Source: Planctomycetota bacterium (GTDB taxonomy: Bacteria; Planctomycetota; B15-G4; SIAN01). From it: 64,000 nucleotides of DNA. The notes beneath the pieces are model-generated. The model was not told the DNA's origin. It did not search any database and was given only the letters and a program-made list of their open reading frames with translations. Where the stretch lies: NCBI GenBank assembly GCA_009691715.1, contig SIAN01000009.1, positions 1-64,000 on the forward strand, in the 5' to 3' direction. Shown here one piece after another: positions 32,360-40,966 of the stretch (positions within the stretch are counted from its first letter, which is position 1; every line of letters begins with the position of its first letter). Both the position numbers and the translations under genes were made by a program.

Positions 32360-34993
32360 TCAGCGCTTCGCTAGCAGCGCCATGCGTCGCCGCGCCGCCG
32401 CCGGCCGGATCGTCCGGCGCCACATGTGGGTGAAGGCGCCGAAGGCCGCCAACAGGATCGGCATGGCAGCCCATCCGAGCAACTGCGCCATCGTCTTCGC
32501 GCCCGCAGACGGCTCCTCGAAGCTGGAGGAGGTGTTGCGTCGCGCGCGAAGGCTCGAAAGGTTGTCGGCGGCGATGTAGTCGATCGCGCTCTGCAGGAAC
32601 AGGTCGTTGCGCATCTGTCCGCCGACCAAGCCCTGGCCCACAAACTCACTGGTGCCAATGACGACGATCTTGGTGGGTGCGGTCGACGACTTGAGGTAGT
32701 CGACTTCCTTCTTCGGTGCCGGCTGTTCCAGCGCGGCGCCCGCTTCGGGAGCTGTCGTCGAGCCGTCGCTCACTGGCGGCGCCGCGACTCCGCCAGCGTC
32801 GGGTGCCGCCGCATCTTGGCGCAGCTGCCCACCGCCTGGAATGTCGTCGCTGTCGCCGGACGGAGCCAACCGCGGACCGCCCTGGTCGTCTCCTGGCAAC
32901 AGGTCGAACGGGCTCGCGCCGTCCTCATTGGCGTGGTCGTGACCCGCATGGTCGTCCGCCGGCTTGCCCTCGACGATCTCGGTCGGGAGCGCACGCGCCG
33001 TGAAGAACGACTGGAACTCGCCCTCGAGCAGGCCCGCCAAGGTGAATTGCTTGTCGTAGGCGGCCTGCAACTCCTCGGTCTTGACGTCTTCCATCAACTT
33101 GTCGAACGAGACGTCGATGAATCCTTCGAGTTGCTTGGCGTGCTTGCTGCTCTTCACCAGGTCGTACGACTTGACGCCAGGCTTGGGCGAGAACACGACC
33201 GACGACGGCCAGAGGAAGGCGATGTCGCTGAAGCGCGAAGAGAGCGGGTGCTCCTGGTCGATCGAGTCGCCGACGACCAAGGGGAACCCGGGGTAGTGCA
33301 CCATCACCTGGAACGGCAGGCCGGGCTCGCGCCGAGGGATCTGCGCGCACTGCAGATCGATGATCGCGTCCTTGCTGATCTTGAAACCGTAGTGGTCGAA
33401 GAAATCGTCGGGGAGCTTCTGCGCCGCAGAGCGCATGAACGGCGATCCGCCGCCGCCCATCCCGCCGCCGAAGTTCATTGGCTCGCTGCCCTCGGCCATC
33501 ACGACCAAGCCGCCACCGCGGAGAAGGAACTGGTCGAGGTGGAACTTCTGCACATCGTTCAACCCGGCGCCGGCATTGCAGAGGATGACGGCCTTGATGT
33601 CGTCAGCGACCTTCGACTTCAGGTCGACCGTCGTCGTCTCGTATTCCGACTTCAGCGCCGCATCCATCTCGCCGAGGTCGCCGGTCGGAGAGTGGCGGTC
33701 CTGACTCGGCGGCCGCTGCATCCCCGGCACCTGCATGCCACCGAACGGGTCGTTGACCTGCCAGGCGATCTTGAGGTCGCCCTTGCGCGTCATCTTCGAG
33801 ATGCGACGAATCAGGTCGTACTCGAGCATGTCGGTGCCGCCGATGGCCGGGAGCTTGTCCGACTTCGTGCCGTATTCGATGACGAGCCCGAGGTATGCGA
33901 GCTTCACCTCGACCTTGTCCGTGTCGGCCGCGTTCATCTGCACCGGCTGGATGCCGGCGGCCTCAGCCGCCTTCTTCAGATCGTCACTCACGTCGGGATC
34001 GACAACTTCGACGCGCAGATTGCCCCGTGCGTGCGCCTCGAACTCGTGGACGAGGTCCTCGATGTCGCGGCGCGTGTTGGTGAAGTTGGCTGGGACATCG
34101 GACGACAGGTAGGCCGTGATCCGCAAGTCGTCCTCGAGCCGACCGAGGACGCGCTCGGTGGCGGCGGAGAGCGTGTAGCGACCGTCTTCGGTGAGGTCGA
34201 GGCGGGTTGCCACCGACGATCCAAGGTAGTTGACGACCAGCGCGATCCCGACGGTGAGCGCAACGGTGAGGCCCTTGCCCCGTTGGCGACGTACTGCCCA
34301 GACGTTCAAGGCGATGAAGCAACCGATGAACGTGACGTAGTAGAGCGCGTCACGGAAATCGATCACCCCGCGCGTGATCGCGTGGAAGTGCGTCGACAGC
34401 GAGAGTTGGTAGAGGAACCCGCCGATCGCATCCGGGAAGACGCCGACGACGGCGTCGAAACCACAGAGCAGGAAGAAGAACGAACCGACCACTCCGACGA
34501 CCAGCGAGATGATCTGATTCTCGGTCAGAGAGGAGGCCGCGATGCCGATCGCGGCGTAGGCGCTGCCGAGCAGCAATGCGCCGATGAAGCCACCGACAAT
34601 CGGTCCGAGGTCGGGATCGCCGAAGTAGCAGACGACGCCCGCGAACGGCGTCAGGCAGAGCAGCCACGTCGCGACAAGTCCGACCGCCGCGAGGTACTTG
34701 CCGACGGCGATCTCCCAATCCTTGAGCGGCAGCGTCAGCAGCGTCTCGATCGTGCCGGCCCGTCGTTCCTCGGCCCAAAGCCGCATGGTGATGGCCGGGG
34801 CGTAGAACAGGAACAGCCACGGCAGGAACTGGAACAGTCCCCGCATCGATGCCTGCTTCTGGATGAAGAACTCGCCGGCCGCGAAGAAGAACCAGCCAGC
34901 GATGCCGGTGAAGGCGAACAGGATCACCCAGCCGATGGGCGTCTGGAAGAACGTCTTGAACTCCTTCCAACCGACGATGAGCGCGTTGCGCAT
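32360..34993 (-). CDS. Fused ABC permease and GldG-like auxiliary protein
   Basis: 877 residues. Residues 1-240 are an ABC-2 permease (GldF-like) with six TM helices: IVGWKEFKTFFQTPIGWVIL, then RLWAEERRAGTIETLLTLP. From about residue 250 a GldG-type region starts with a TM (GLTVALTVGIALVVNYLGSS) and continues in a large periplasmic domain (RLDLTEDGRYTLSAATERVL; SSDVPANFTNTRRDIEDLV). A further TM near 825-845 is followed by a basic tail. GldF and GldG are separate genes in Flavobacterium; fusions occur in Planctomycetota. The gene starts 17 bases after the ATPase gene. The cargo is unknown; outside gliding bacteria the system is not shown to drive motility. Confidence 0.9.
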   Translation of the reverse strand: MRNALIVGWKEFKTFFQTPIGWVILFAFTGIAGWFFFAAGEFFIQKQASMRGLFQFLPWLFLFYAPAITMRLWAEERRAGTIETLLTLPLKDWEIAVGKYLAAVGLVATWLLCLTPFAGVVCYFGDPDLGPIVGGFIGALLLGSAYAAIGIAASSLTENQIISLVVGVVGSFFFLLCGFDAVVGVFPDAIGGFLYQLSLSTHFHAITRGVIDFRDALYYVTFIGCFIALNVWAVRRQRGKGLTVALTVGIALVVNYLGSSVATRLDLTEDGRYTLSAATERVLGRLEDDLRITAYLSSDVPANFTNTRRDIEDLVHEFEAHARGNLRVEVVDPDVSDDLKKAAEAAGIQPVQMNAADTDKVEVKLAYLGLVIEYGTKSDKLPAIGGTDMLEYDLIRRISKMTRKGDLKIAWQVNDPFGGMQVPGMQRPPSQDRHSPTGDLGEMDAALKSEYETTTVDLKSKVADDIKAVILCNAGAGLNDVQKFHLDQFLLRGGGLVVMAEGSEPMNFGGGMGGGGSPFMRSAAQKLPDDFFDHYGFKISKDAIIDLQCAQIPRREPGLPFQVMVHYPGFPLVVGDSIDQEHPLSSRFSDIAFLWPSSVVFSPKPGVKSYDLVKSSKHAKQLEGFIDVSFDKLMEDVKTEELQAAYDKQFTLAGLLEGEFQSFFTARALPTEIVEGKPADDHAGHDHANEDGASPFDLLPGDDQGGPRLAPSGDSDDIPGGGQLRQDAAAPDAGGVAAPPVSDGSTTAPEAGAALEQPAPKKEVDYLKSSTAPTKIVVIGTSEFVGQGLVGGQMRNDLFLQSAIDYIAADNLSSLRARRNTSSSFEEPSAGAKTMAQLLGWAAMPILLAAFGAFTHMWRRTIRPAAARRRMALLAKR

Positions 34994-35010
34994 GGACTTC
35001 TGTCCCTTCC

Positions 35011-35961
35011 TCAGTTCGAGTTGCCGGTGGCACGAGTCAGCTGGGCGAAAACGTCCTCGAGCGACTCGCGGCGCGCGGTCAGCTCGGTCAGCACCAGCCC
35101 GTTCTTGACGGCGAACTCGAACAACTTGTCGCCTTGGACGGCGCCTTGATCAGCGCGCGTCGTCAAAAGGAGTCGCGCGCCGACCGCCTCGGCGCCGAGA
35201 CGCTCGACCGTCGCGACGAACGGCGCGCCACGGAACGCGGCAGCGGCTGCGTCAAGTGGCCCGCGCACGCCGACGGTGAAGACCGTGCCGCCCTGCTTGC
35301 GTGCCGTGAGCCCCTGCGCGGTGTCGTTCGCTACCACCTTGCCGAACGCGATGATCAACACGCGGTCGCAGGTGCTCTCGACTTCGGGCAGGATGTGCGA
35401 GGAGAGCAGGATCGTCTTCTTTTCGGCGATCCGCTTGATGAGGTTGCGGATCTCGACGATCTGGTTGGGGTCGAGCCCCGACGTGGGCTCGTCGAGCACG
35501 ACGAAGTCGGGGTCGTGCAGCAACGTCGCGGCGAGGCCCACTCGCTGGCGATAGCCCTTCGACAGTTGGCCGACCTCGCGATCGAGCACGTCGGTCAGGC
35601 CGCACTGGTCGACCATCTCGGCAATGCGGATTCGGCGGGCGGTGCGATCGACGCCGCGGATCTGCCCGATGTAGTCGAGGTAGGGCTCGATCGTCATCTC
35701 GGGATAAAGCGGCGCCGACTCTGGGAGGTAGCCGATCTTCCGCCGCACTTCGAGCGGGTGTTTCCGCACGCTTTCGCCGTCGATCGTCGCATCCCCCGAG
35801 TCGGGCGACAGGAACGTCGTCAGCATCCGCATCGTCGTCGTCTTGCCGGCACCGTTGGGGCCAAGGAAGCCGACGATCTCTCCGCGCTCGATCTCGAAGG
35901 AGACGTCCTGCACGACGCGGCGCTCGCCGAAATTCTTGCAGAGGTTCTGCACCTGGATCAA
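35011..35961 (-). CDS. ABC transporter ATP-binding protein (GldA-like)
   Basis: 316 residues. Walker A is GPNGAGKTTTMRML, signature LSKGYRQRVGLAATLL, Walker B DFVVLDEPTSGLDPNQ and the switch His is in LLSSHILPEVE. The C-terminal 90 residues are a DUF4162-like regulatory tail. It powers the adjacent permease fusion. I propose a TTG start at 35961, eight bases after AGGAG; the open frame further upstream lacks a coding look. It is the first gene of the Gld-type operon. Confidence 0.92.
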   Translation of the reverse strand: MIQVQNLCKNFGERRVVQDVSFEIERGEIVGFLGPNGAGKTTTMRMLTTFLSPDSGDATIDGESVRKHPLEVRRKIGYLPESAPLYPEMTIEPYLDYIGQIRGVDRTARRIRIAEMVDQCGLTDVLDREVGQLSKGYRQRVGLAATLLHDPDFVVLDEPTSGLDPNQIVEIRNLIKRIAEKKTILLSSHILPEVESTCDRVLIIAFGKVVANDTAQGLTARKQGGTVFTVGVRGPLDAAAAAFRGAPFVATVERLGAEAVGARLLLTTRADQGAVQGDKLFEFAVKNGLVLTELTARRESLEDVFAQLTRATGNSN

Positions 35962-36167
35962 AGGCAGCGCTCCTGATTCCAACGAACTGCGGTGGGCCGA
36001 ACCGTCTTGCCGAGGCGCTTCGCCGCGCGGTGATGCGCCGAACGCGGCAGGCACGATCCCCTCGTCCGACGCCGGCACGAACGGTTGGCGCAGTGCGAGC
36101 GGCGAGTGACAGGCGCCCGGAAAAGGGTGCCCTGCGATACGCCCCAGCCAAAAACGAGTTGGAGATA

Positions 36168-36671
36168 CTAGCGGATCCCGCTCGCGATCTCGACCCGGTC
36201 GCCGCCCGCCTGCAGCGCCATTTTGAGCGCCGCCTCGGCCGACTTCTGCAGTGAGTCGAAGAACAAGGTCGCACGCGACTGCAGCGTTGCGATCCCGGCG
36301 GACGCCGTCAGCTTCAGCGACTCCTGCTCGAAGCGGAACGGTTCTTGGCAGATCGACAGGCGAAATCGTTCGGCTACCGCTCGGGCCCCATCGCTGTTGG
36401 CATGCGGCAACAGCAGCGCGAGCCGGTCACCAAACTGCGCGATCAGGTCGCTCGCTCGTATCTGCGCCTGCAGTCGAGCGACGCATCGTGCCAACACCTG
36501 ATCTCTCGCATCGATTCCGTGAACGTCACGAACCTGGTCGAGTTGGTCCACGCCGATGAGCGCGCAGCTGAGCTGGAAGCCGTGGCGGCGCGCGCGTCCG
36601 AACTCGATCCGGAGCGCATTCTGGAATTGCACCGCGGTGAGCAGCGGCAACCCATTGCCGAACGGTTCCAT
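36168..36671 (-). CDS. Degenerate GGDEF domain protein
   Basis: 167 residues, one GGDEF domain and nothing else. Family landmarks include LTAVQFQNALRIEFGRARRHG, CALIGVDQLDQVRDVHG, LARCVARLQAQIRASDLIAQ and the helix LKLTASAGIATLQ. At the active site GG(D/E)EF is replaced by FGDRL, so it should not make c-di-GMP. It may bind a nucleotide or a partner. ATG 36671 has AAGG seven bases ahead. The frame stays open for about 36 codons upstream, encoding an acidic DEEQL/DEEPL/DEEQF repeat, but has no start codon before a TGA at 36782-36780. Confidence 0.75.
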   Translation of the reverse strand: MEPFGNGLPLLTAVQFQNALRIEFGRARRHGFQLSCALIGVDQLDQVRDVHGIDARDQVLARCVARLQAQIRASDLIAQFGDRLALLLPHANSDGARAVAERFRLSICQEPFRFEQESLKLTASAGIATLQSRATLFFDSLQKSAEAALKMALQAGGDRVEIASGIR

Positions 36672-36680
36672 GACCCACCC

Positions 36681-36732
36681 TTCGTCGAACTGCTCTTCGT
36701 CGAGCGGCTCTTCGTCGAGCTGCTCTTCGTCG
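36681..36732. repeat. 15-bp tandem repeat, about 3.5 copies
   Basis: Units start with TTCGTCGA and recur at 36681, 36696, 36711 and, partly, 36726. The repeat lies immediately upstream of the GGDEF start and, read on the minus strand in that gene's frame, would encode repeated DEEQL-type pentapeptides. Confidence 0.85.
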
Positions 36733-36838
36733 CGCCGCCACCCGTCGCGCCAATCACGCCTGCCGGATGGCTCGAAAGCTCAGCTGGCAGGCGACGTCAC
36801 AGCCGGCGCGCTGCCGAAAGCATCAGTCGGCACGGGCG

Positions 36839-36874
36839 AAAAAAAAGAGTTTCCCCCGCGGACGGGGGAAACTC
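36839..36874 (-). terminator. Intrinsic terminator facing the minus strand
   Basis: A perfect 11-bp stem (GAGTTTCCCCC at 36847-36857 with GGGGGAAACTC at 36864-36874) with a six-base loop. Eight A residues at 36839-36846 become a run of eight U at the 3' side of the minus-strand transcript, the classic layout. On the plus strand the tail is not U-rich. No minus-strand gene ends here, so it would stop either a small RNA or the leader of the GGDEF gene that starts 168 bases further on. Confidence 0.85.
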
Positions 36875-37254
36875 TCTTGCATCTCGACTTCAACGCGATC
36901 GGAGATGGCGGTTGGGGAGGGGAAAGACTCCGACCGGCAGAAGGATGCGAGAAGCAATGTTTCGGTGAGGTGTTCGGGTCGCGCGGAGGACGGGTCGCTT
37001 CGGGCGAAACGCTGGTTGAGGATCGCTCCGACTCAGGTATCGCACCGCCGAGACTTCGCCATTCGTGCAGCCGAACTTTCGAGTCGCCCTCGCTACCACC
37101 ACAACTCGCGGCACTCGTTTCCGCAGAACCGGTGCATGAGTTGTCGAGCAGCGGCGGACGAATCGAACGGCGGGGAAAGGTAGCTTCACTTCCTGTTCGC
37201 GCAAAGCCTCAGACTCCAAATAGTTCGGAATCCAAACGTGAAAAGTGGTGGTCT

Positions 37255-38211
37255 GTGACCCGGTTCCGCGCCAGCGCCTCCTCTGGTCGGCGCATCGCGC
37301 TCTTTCGCGCCCTCGCGACGCTGGTCGAGGGCGGCACGACGGTCGATTCCGCCTGCGCCCGGCTCGCACCGCTGTTCCCAGACGCGTTCTCCCCGGGCTC
37401 GGGACCGGCCGGCACCCGCCTGGCCGGCTGGCTCACTCGCGATCGCGACGGCGCTTCGGAGCTTGCCGCGGTCGAAGCGTCGGAGCACGTCGGAGACCTG
37501 GGGCGGACCCTGCGCCAACTCGCCGATGACCTCGAAGCACGGCTCGCTGCCCGCCGCGAAGCACAATTGCTCATGGCCTACCCGATCCTGGTCCTGCACC
37601 TCGTCGCGCCGGCGGCATCGATGGGCGACCTGCTCCGCGCACCCGGCCGATTCGCGGTCACCGTCATCGGCGCCACCGCGCTTCTGTGGGGCATTCTCGG
37701 CGGCATCGTCTGGCTACATCGCTGCCTCGCAAATTCGCCCGCGGGTGCGCGTTGGCTCGCCCGGATTCCGGTGGTCGGGACGCCATTTGTGCTGGCGGCG
37801 CGCGCGCGATGGCTCCGACTCTTCGCCACGCTGCACGGCGCGGGCGTGAAGGCGATCGAAGCGCTCGCGACTTGCGAGCGAACGCTCGGCAGCGCTCCGC
37901 CGAGCGGAGAGTACGCCGAAGCCACTGCGGCGGCGCGCCGCGGTGCGCCACTCGAAGACGCGATCGCGCAGCTCTCCGGCATGTCGACCGAGGAACGCGC
38001 ACAACTGGTCGTCGCTGCCGGCGTCGGCGATCTCGAGCGTGCGGCTCGACGGGTGGCCGACGGTGTCGCCGAGCAATGGCGCGAAGCGAATCGGAGGCTC
38101 GCGCGCACGGCCGGTGCGACGACCTACGCTGTTGCGGTGATCGTGGTCACGATCACGCTCGTCAACTACTACGCCGGGTACTACGGCGCGCTGACTGGCG
38201 GGCGGCGGTGA
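37255..38211 (+). CDS. GspF-like (type II secretion F domain) membrane protein
   Basis: 318 residues. Three TM segments are visible (MAYPILVLHLVAPAASMGDL region, FAVTVIGATALLWGILGGIV, TYAVAVIVVTITLVNYYAG), set among helical cytoplasmic parts with LFRALATLVEGGTTVDSACA and LFATLHGAGVKAIEALATCE, the repeated GspF/PilC pattern. It is shorter than a full GspF (about 400). F-domain proteins form the inner-membrane platform of type II secretion and pili, but no other secretion gene is near. GTG 37255 is the only good start; the upstream open frame crosses the terminator and looks non-coding. Confidence 0.75.
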   Translation: MTRFRASASSGRRIALFRALATLVEGGTTVDSACARLAPLFPDAFSPGSGPAGTRLAGWLTRDRDGASELAAVEASEHVGDLGRTLRQLADDLEARLAARREAQLLMAYPILVLHLVAPAASMGDLLRAPGRFAVTVIGATALLWGILGGIVWLHRCLANSPAGARWLARIPVVGTPFVLAARARWLRLFATLHGAGVKAIEALATCERTLGSAPPSGEYAEATAAARRGAPLEDAIAQLSGMSTEERAQLVVAAGVGDLERAARRVADGVAEQWREANRRLARTAGATTYAVAVIVVTITLVNYYAGYYGALTGGRR

Positions 38212-38229
38212 TCACAGGTCGGTGATCAC
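38208..38229. terminator. Candidate bidirectional hairpin between convergent genes
   Basis: GTGATCAC at 38208-38215 recurs at 38222-38229. Because the 8-mer is its own reverse complement, the two copies form a stem with a six-base loop. It sits where the GspF-like gene and the HEAT/TPR gene converge. There is no U-run on either side, so termination strength is doubtful. Confidence 0.35.
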
Positions 38230-38235
38230 GGGTCG

Positions 38236-39681
38236 TCAGCGGAGATCGACCAGTCGCGCCACGAAGTCGCGCTGATCCGACGGCGCCTCCTCGACCATCC
38301 GACGCCGCTCGGCCTGCGAAAGGTCGGAACGGGCGTTCTGCCAGACTTCCGCCTGCTTCGCCTGCGACAAGTCGAAGAAGCTCTCGCACCCTGCCGGCAG
38401 GAACTTGCGCAGCATCCGGTTCCACCCGATGCCCGAGTCGTCCGCGACCCCCTGCGCGGAGAGGTCGACGAGCCTGCGGAACTCCGGGTCGGCGCGCAGC
38501 GAGGTGAAGTCTCCGTCCTCCAGCAGCCACCGCGAATCGTCGAAGCCGCGTTGGATCGCTTTCCGCAGGTGGTCAAGCGCCTGCTCGCGCTGTCCCTGAA
38601 TCGCGCTGATGCAGGCCAAGTTGTAGTGCGCGTTCTGGCACGCGCGGGACTCGGCAAAGCGCCCGAGCAGTTCGCGGTAGCAGCGCTCCGCGGAGGCGTA
38701 GTCGTCGAACTGCTGGTAGTAGTAACCGACTTCGAACAGCAGGGCGCGGAGGTATTCCGCGATCGCGTACCTGGGCCAGCCGCTTTCGCGATCGCCGCGG
38801 AAATCGATGGCGTGCTTCTGCCGCGGTTCGGCGAGGTACGCCTCCATCTCACCGATCATGCGAAGGATCGGCCGCGTCATTCCCGCCTTCGCCAGCGCGA
38901 AACGAACATAGCGAGACAACTCGAAGCGGCGATGGCGCTCGAGGTCCGCCTGTGTCGGATCCTGCTCGACCCATTGCTCGAGCAGGTCGGCGAGTTCGGA
39001 CTCCTCGGCATGGATCAGCCCGGCGAGTTCCTGCTCGAGCGTCGGGCGCCGCGTCTCATGCAGCGCCATCACCGCGAGCTCGCGCAGCACGAGATGCAGT
39101 CCGTCGTCGAAGGCGATCGCGAGCAACTCCTCGGGCAGGCGCGGATCGAGCGGCCAGATTGCCGCCCACTGGCCGTCGTAGAAACCGGGCACACGGCCAT
39201 CGCGCATCCGCGCCGAAAGTGCGTCGAGCACCACCGCCCGACGCAGCCGCGCCACGCGCTCGACCAGAAGCTCGTCGCCGCTCGAATCGGCCTTCGCCGA
39301 CAGTGCAGCGAGCTCACCCGGTTGCAGCGCCAACGCGCGGAGCAACAGCTCGGCGACGCGCGCGTCGGGCTCGACCAGCAGGGCGCCTGACAACGCAGCA
39401 CCGGTGCCGTCCATCGCATCGTCAGCCAGCAACGCGGCAGCCGAGCGCCGCGCTCGCAAGTCGGCTCCCTCGAGCCACGCCGAAAAAGTCGCCCGGTCGG
39501 GCCGGCCGCGCCGGGAGAGCTCTTTCAGTGCCGCGCCACGCTCTGCCAGGAAGGGGCTGTCGAGGCGCGCCGAAAGCTCGGCGAGCACGGCGCCACCGGC
39601 ATCGCTAGGCGGCGCTTCGACACCAGGAGTGAAGGCGAGCGCCATGCACGCGGCAAGCCGCGCGGCACCCAAACGGCGCAC
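38236..39681 (-). CDS. Secreted HEAT/TPR-like repeat protein
   Basis: About 481 residues. From GTG 39681 the N-terminus reads as a signal peptide (RRLGAARLAACMALAFTPG). Helical repeats fill the rest: HEAT-like units in the first half (LDSPFLAERGAALKELSRRG, ADLRARRSAAALLADDAMDG) and TPR-like units near 330-390 (YASAERCYRELLGRFAESRA; HYNLACISAIQGQREQALDH). The catalytic role, if any, is not visible. The start could also be TTG 39711 or ATG 39645. It follows tyrS on the minus strand with a 13-base gap. Confidence 0.75.
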   Translation of the reverse strand: MRRLGAARLAACMALAFTPGVEAPPSDAGGAVLAELSARLDSPFLAERGAALKELSRRGRPDRATFSAWLEGADLRARRSAAALLADDAMDGTGAALSGALLVEPDARVAELLLRALALQPGELAALSAKADSSGDELLVERVARLRRAVVLDALSARMRDGRVPGFYDGQWAAIWPLDPRLPEELLAIAFDDGLHLVLRELAVMALHETRRPTLEQELAGLIHAEESELADLLEQWVEQDPTQADLERHRRFELSRYVRFALAKAGMTRPILRMIGEMEAYLAEPRQKHAIDFRGDRESGWPRYAIAEYLRALLFEVGYYYQQFDDYASAERCYRELLGRFAESRACQNAHYNLACISAIQGQREQALDHLRKAIQRGFDDSRWLLEDGDFTSLRADPEFRRLVDLSAQGVADDSGIGWNRMLRKFLPAGCESFFDLSQAKQAEVWQNARSDLSQAERRRMVEEAPSDQRDFVARLVDLR

Positions 39682-39694
39682 GCGGGCCGCGACG

Positions 39695-40966
39695 TCAGGC
39701 TCCGCGCGCAACGCGTGCGAACCGCCGCTTTCCGGCCTGGACAAGCACTTCCCGGCCGAGATCGACTTCGAGCTTGTCGTCCACGACGACGGCCCCATCG
39801 AGCTTCACTCCGTGTCCCTGGATCAGCCGCCGCGCCTCGCCGCGCGACGCCGCGAACTTCAGTCGGCAAAGCAGGTCGACGATCCAGAGCCTACCGTCCG
39901 GTGTTTCCGCTGCCGGCAACAGGTGGCGCTCGACATCGTCGGGGACCTCCTTGTCGCGGAACAGCTTGTCGAACCGCGCGCGCGCGTCGCTGCCGGCCGG
40001 CGCGCCATGGAGCCAATCGGCCATCCGCGCCGCCAGCGCCGCCTTGGCCTCGCGCGGATCACGCGAGGCGAGCGGCTCCCACTCCTCCGCGGCGACATCG
40101 GTCAGCAGCGTGTACCACGTCCCCATCAACGCATCGGGGACCGACATGACCTTCCCGAACACCTCGTCGGGCGGAAAGGTGAGGCCGACGTAGTTGCGAA
40201 GGCTCTTGCTCATCTTCTGCACGCCGTCGAGACCGGGCAGCACCTTCATCGTCATGCAGATCTGCGGCGCCTGCGCGGCGTCGACCTGCAGATCGCGGCC
40301 GACCAGCAGGTTGAACAGTTGATCGGTGCCACCCAACTCGACATCGGCGCGCACCTCGACCGAGTCCTGCCCCTGCAGCAGCGGGTAGAGGAACTCATGG
40401 ATCCCGATCGGAGCGCCTTCCTTCATCCGTTTGGTGAAGTTGTCGCGCTCGATCATCCGCGCCACCGTCATCTTCGACGCCAGCCGGATGAAGTCGGCGA
40501 AACCCTGCTTGAGGAACCAGTCGGCGTTGTTACGCACCTCTAGAGCGGCCGAACCACCGCCTTGTGACACCTCCTCGCGGCGCACGACCTTGAACGCCTG
40601 CTCAAGGTAGGTCGCGGCGTTGTGCTCGACCTGCTCGCGCGACAACGTCGGGCGCGTCTTGTCCTTCCCCGAGGGGTCGCCGAGCATCGCCGTCGCGCCG
40701 CCGACGATGAAGACCGCGTGATGGCCGAGGTCCTGGAACTGGCGCAACTTGCGCAGCACGACCGCGTGGCCGAGGTGCAGATCGGAAGAAGTCGGATCGA
40801 AGCCGAGCTTGACCCGCAGTGGCCGGCCGGCGCGGATCGCGCTGGCCAGTCGTCGCTTCAGCTCATCTGCCGACACGCAGTCGACCACGCCGCGCTGCAG
40901 CAGCGTGAACTGCCGCAAGACCTCCCGCGCCAGCGCTGGATCCTCCCCCCCCACCGGCTCTGTCAC
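39695..40966 (-). CDS. tyrS: Tyrosine-tRNA ligase
   Basis: 423 residues, normal bacterial length. Class I motifs are HLGH within SSDLHLGHAVVLRKL and KMSKS within DGVQKMSKSLRNYVG. GGTDQLFNLLVGRDLQ is also typical. A C-terminal S4 RNA-binding domain (SRGEARRLIQGHGVKLDGAV) completes it. It charges tRNA-Tyr in the cytoplasm. The KMSKS loop and length fit the TyrZ-type branch rather than E. coli TyrS. GTG 40966 overlaps the lipoprotein stop (GTGA). Confidence 0.95.
   Translation of the reverse strand: MTEPVGGEDPALAREVLRQFTLLQRGVVDCVSADELKRRLASAIRAGRPLRVKLGFDPTSSDLHLGHAVVLRKLRQFQDLGHHAVFIVGGATAMLGDPSGKDKTRPTLSREQVEHNAATYLEQAFKVVRREEVSQGGGSAALEVRNNADWFLKQGFADFIRLASKMTVARMIERDNFTKRMKEGAPIGIHEFLYPLLQGQDSVEVRADVELGGTDQLFNLLVGRDLQVDAAQAPQICMTMKVLPGLDGVQKMSKSLRNYVGLTFPPDEVFGKVMSVPDALMGTWYTLLTDVAAEEWEPLASRDPREAKAALAARMADWLHGAPAGSDARARFDKLFRDKEVPDDVERHLLPAAETPDGRLWIVDLLCRLKFAASRGEARRLIQGHGVKLDGAVVVDDKLEVDLGREVLVQAGKRRFARVARGA

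Larger units (their letters stand above)
36672..37254. other. 583-base region without a supported gene
   Basis: Between the divergent GGDEF and GspF-like genes. It holds a 15-bp repeat block (36681-36732), an intrinsic terminator facing the minus strand (36839-36874), and about 375 bases beyond it with no convincing ORF. I checked it by eye for tRNA, tmRNA, RNase P, SRP and c-di-GMP riboswitch landmarks on both strands and saw none. Open frames exist here but their residue content looks non-coding. Confidence 0.6.

Noticed and set aside
32426..35149. 907-codon open frame on the plus strand opposite the Gld-type genes
   Set aside because: It is the antisense shadow of the permease fusion and ATPase gene, rich in Arg, Asp and His with no domain; long antisense frames are expected at this GC content.
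36556..37254. Upstream extension of the GspF-like gene
   Set aside because: The extension crosses a strong hairpin and a repeat block, overlaps the GGDEF gene and has Ser/Arg-rich, non-protein-like content.
36875..37254. tRNA, tmRNA, RNase P, SRP RNA or c-di-GMP riboswitch in the gap
   Set aside because: No T-loop, CCA-adjacent stem or conserved core of these RNAs was found by eye on either strand; only a weak chance resemblance to an RNase P segment near 36920.
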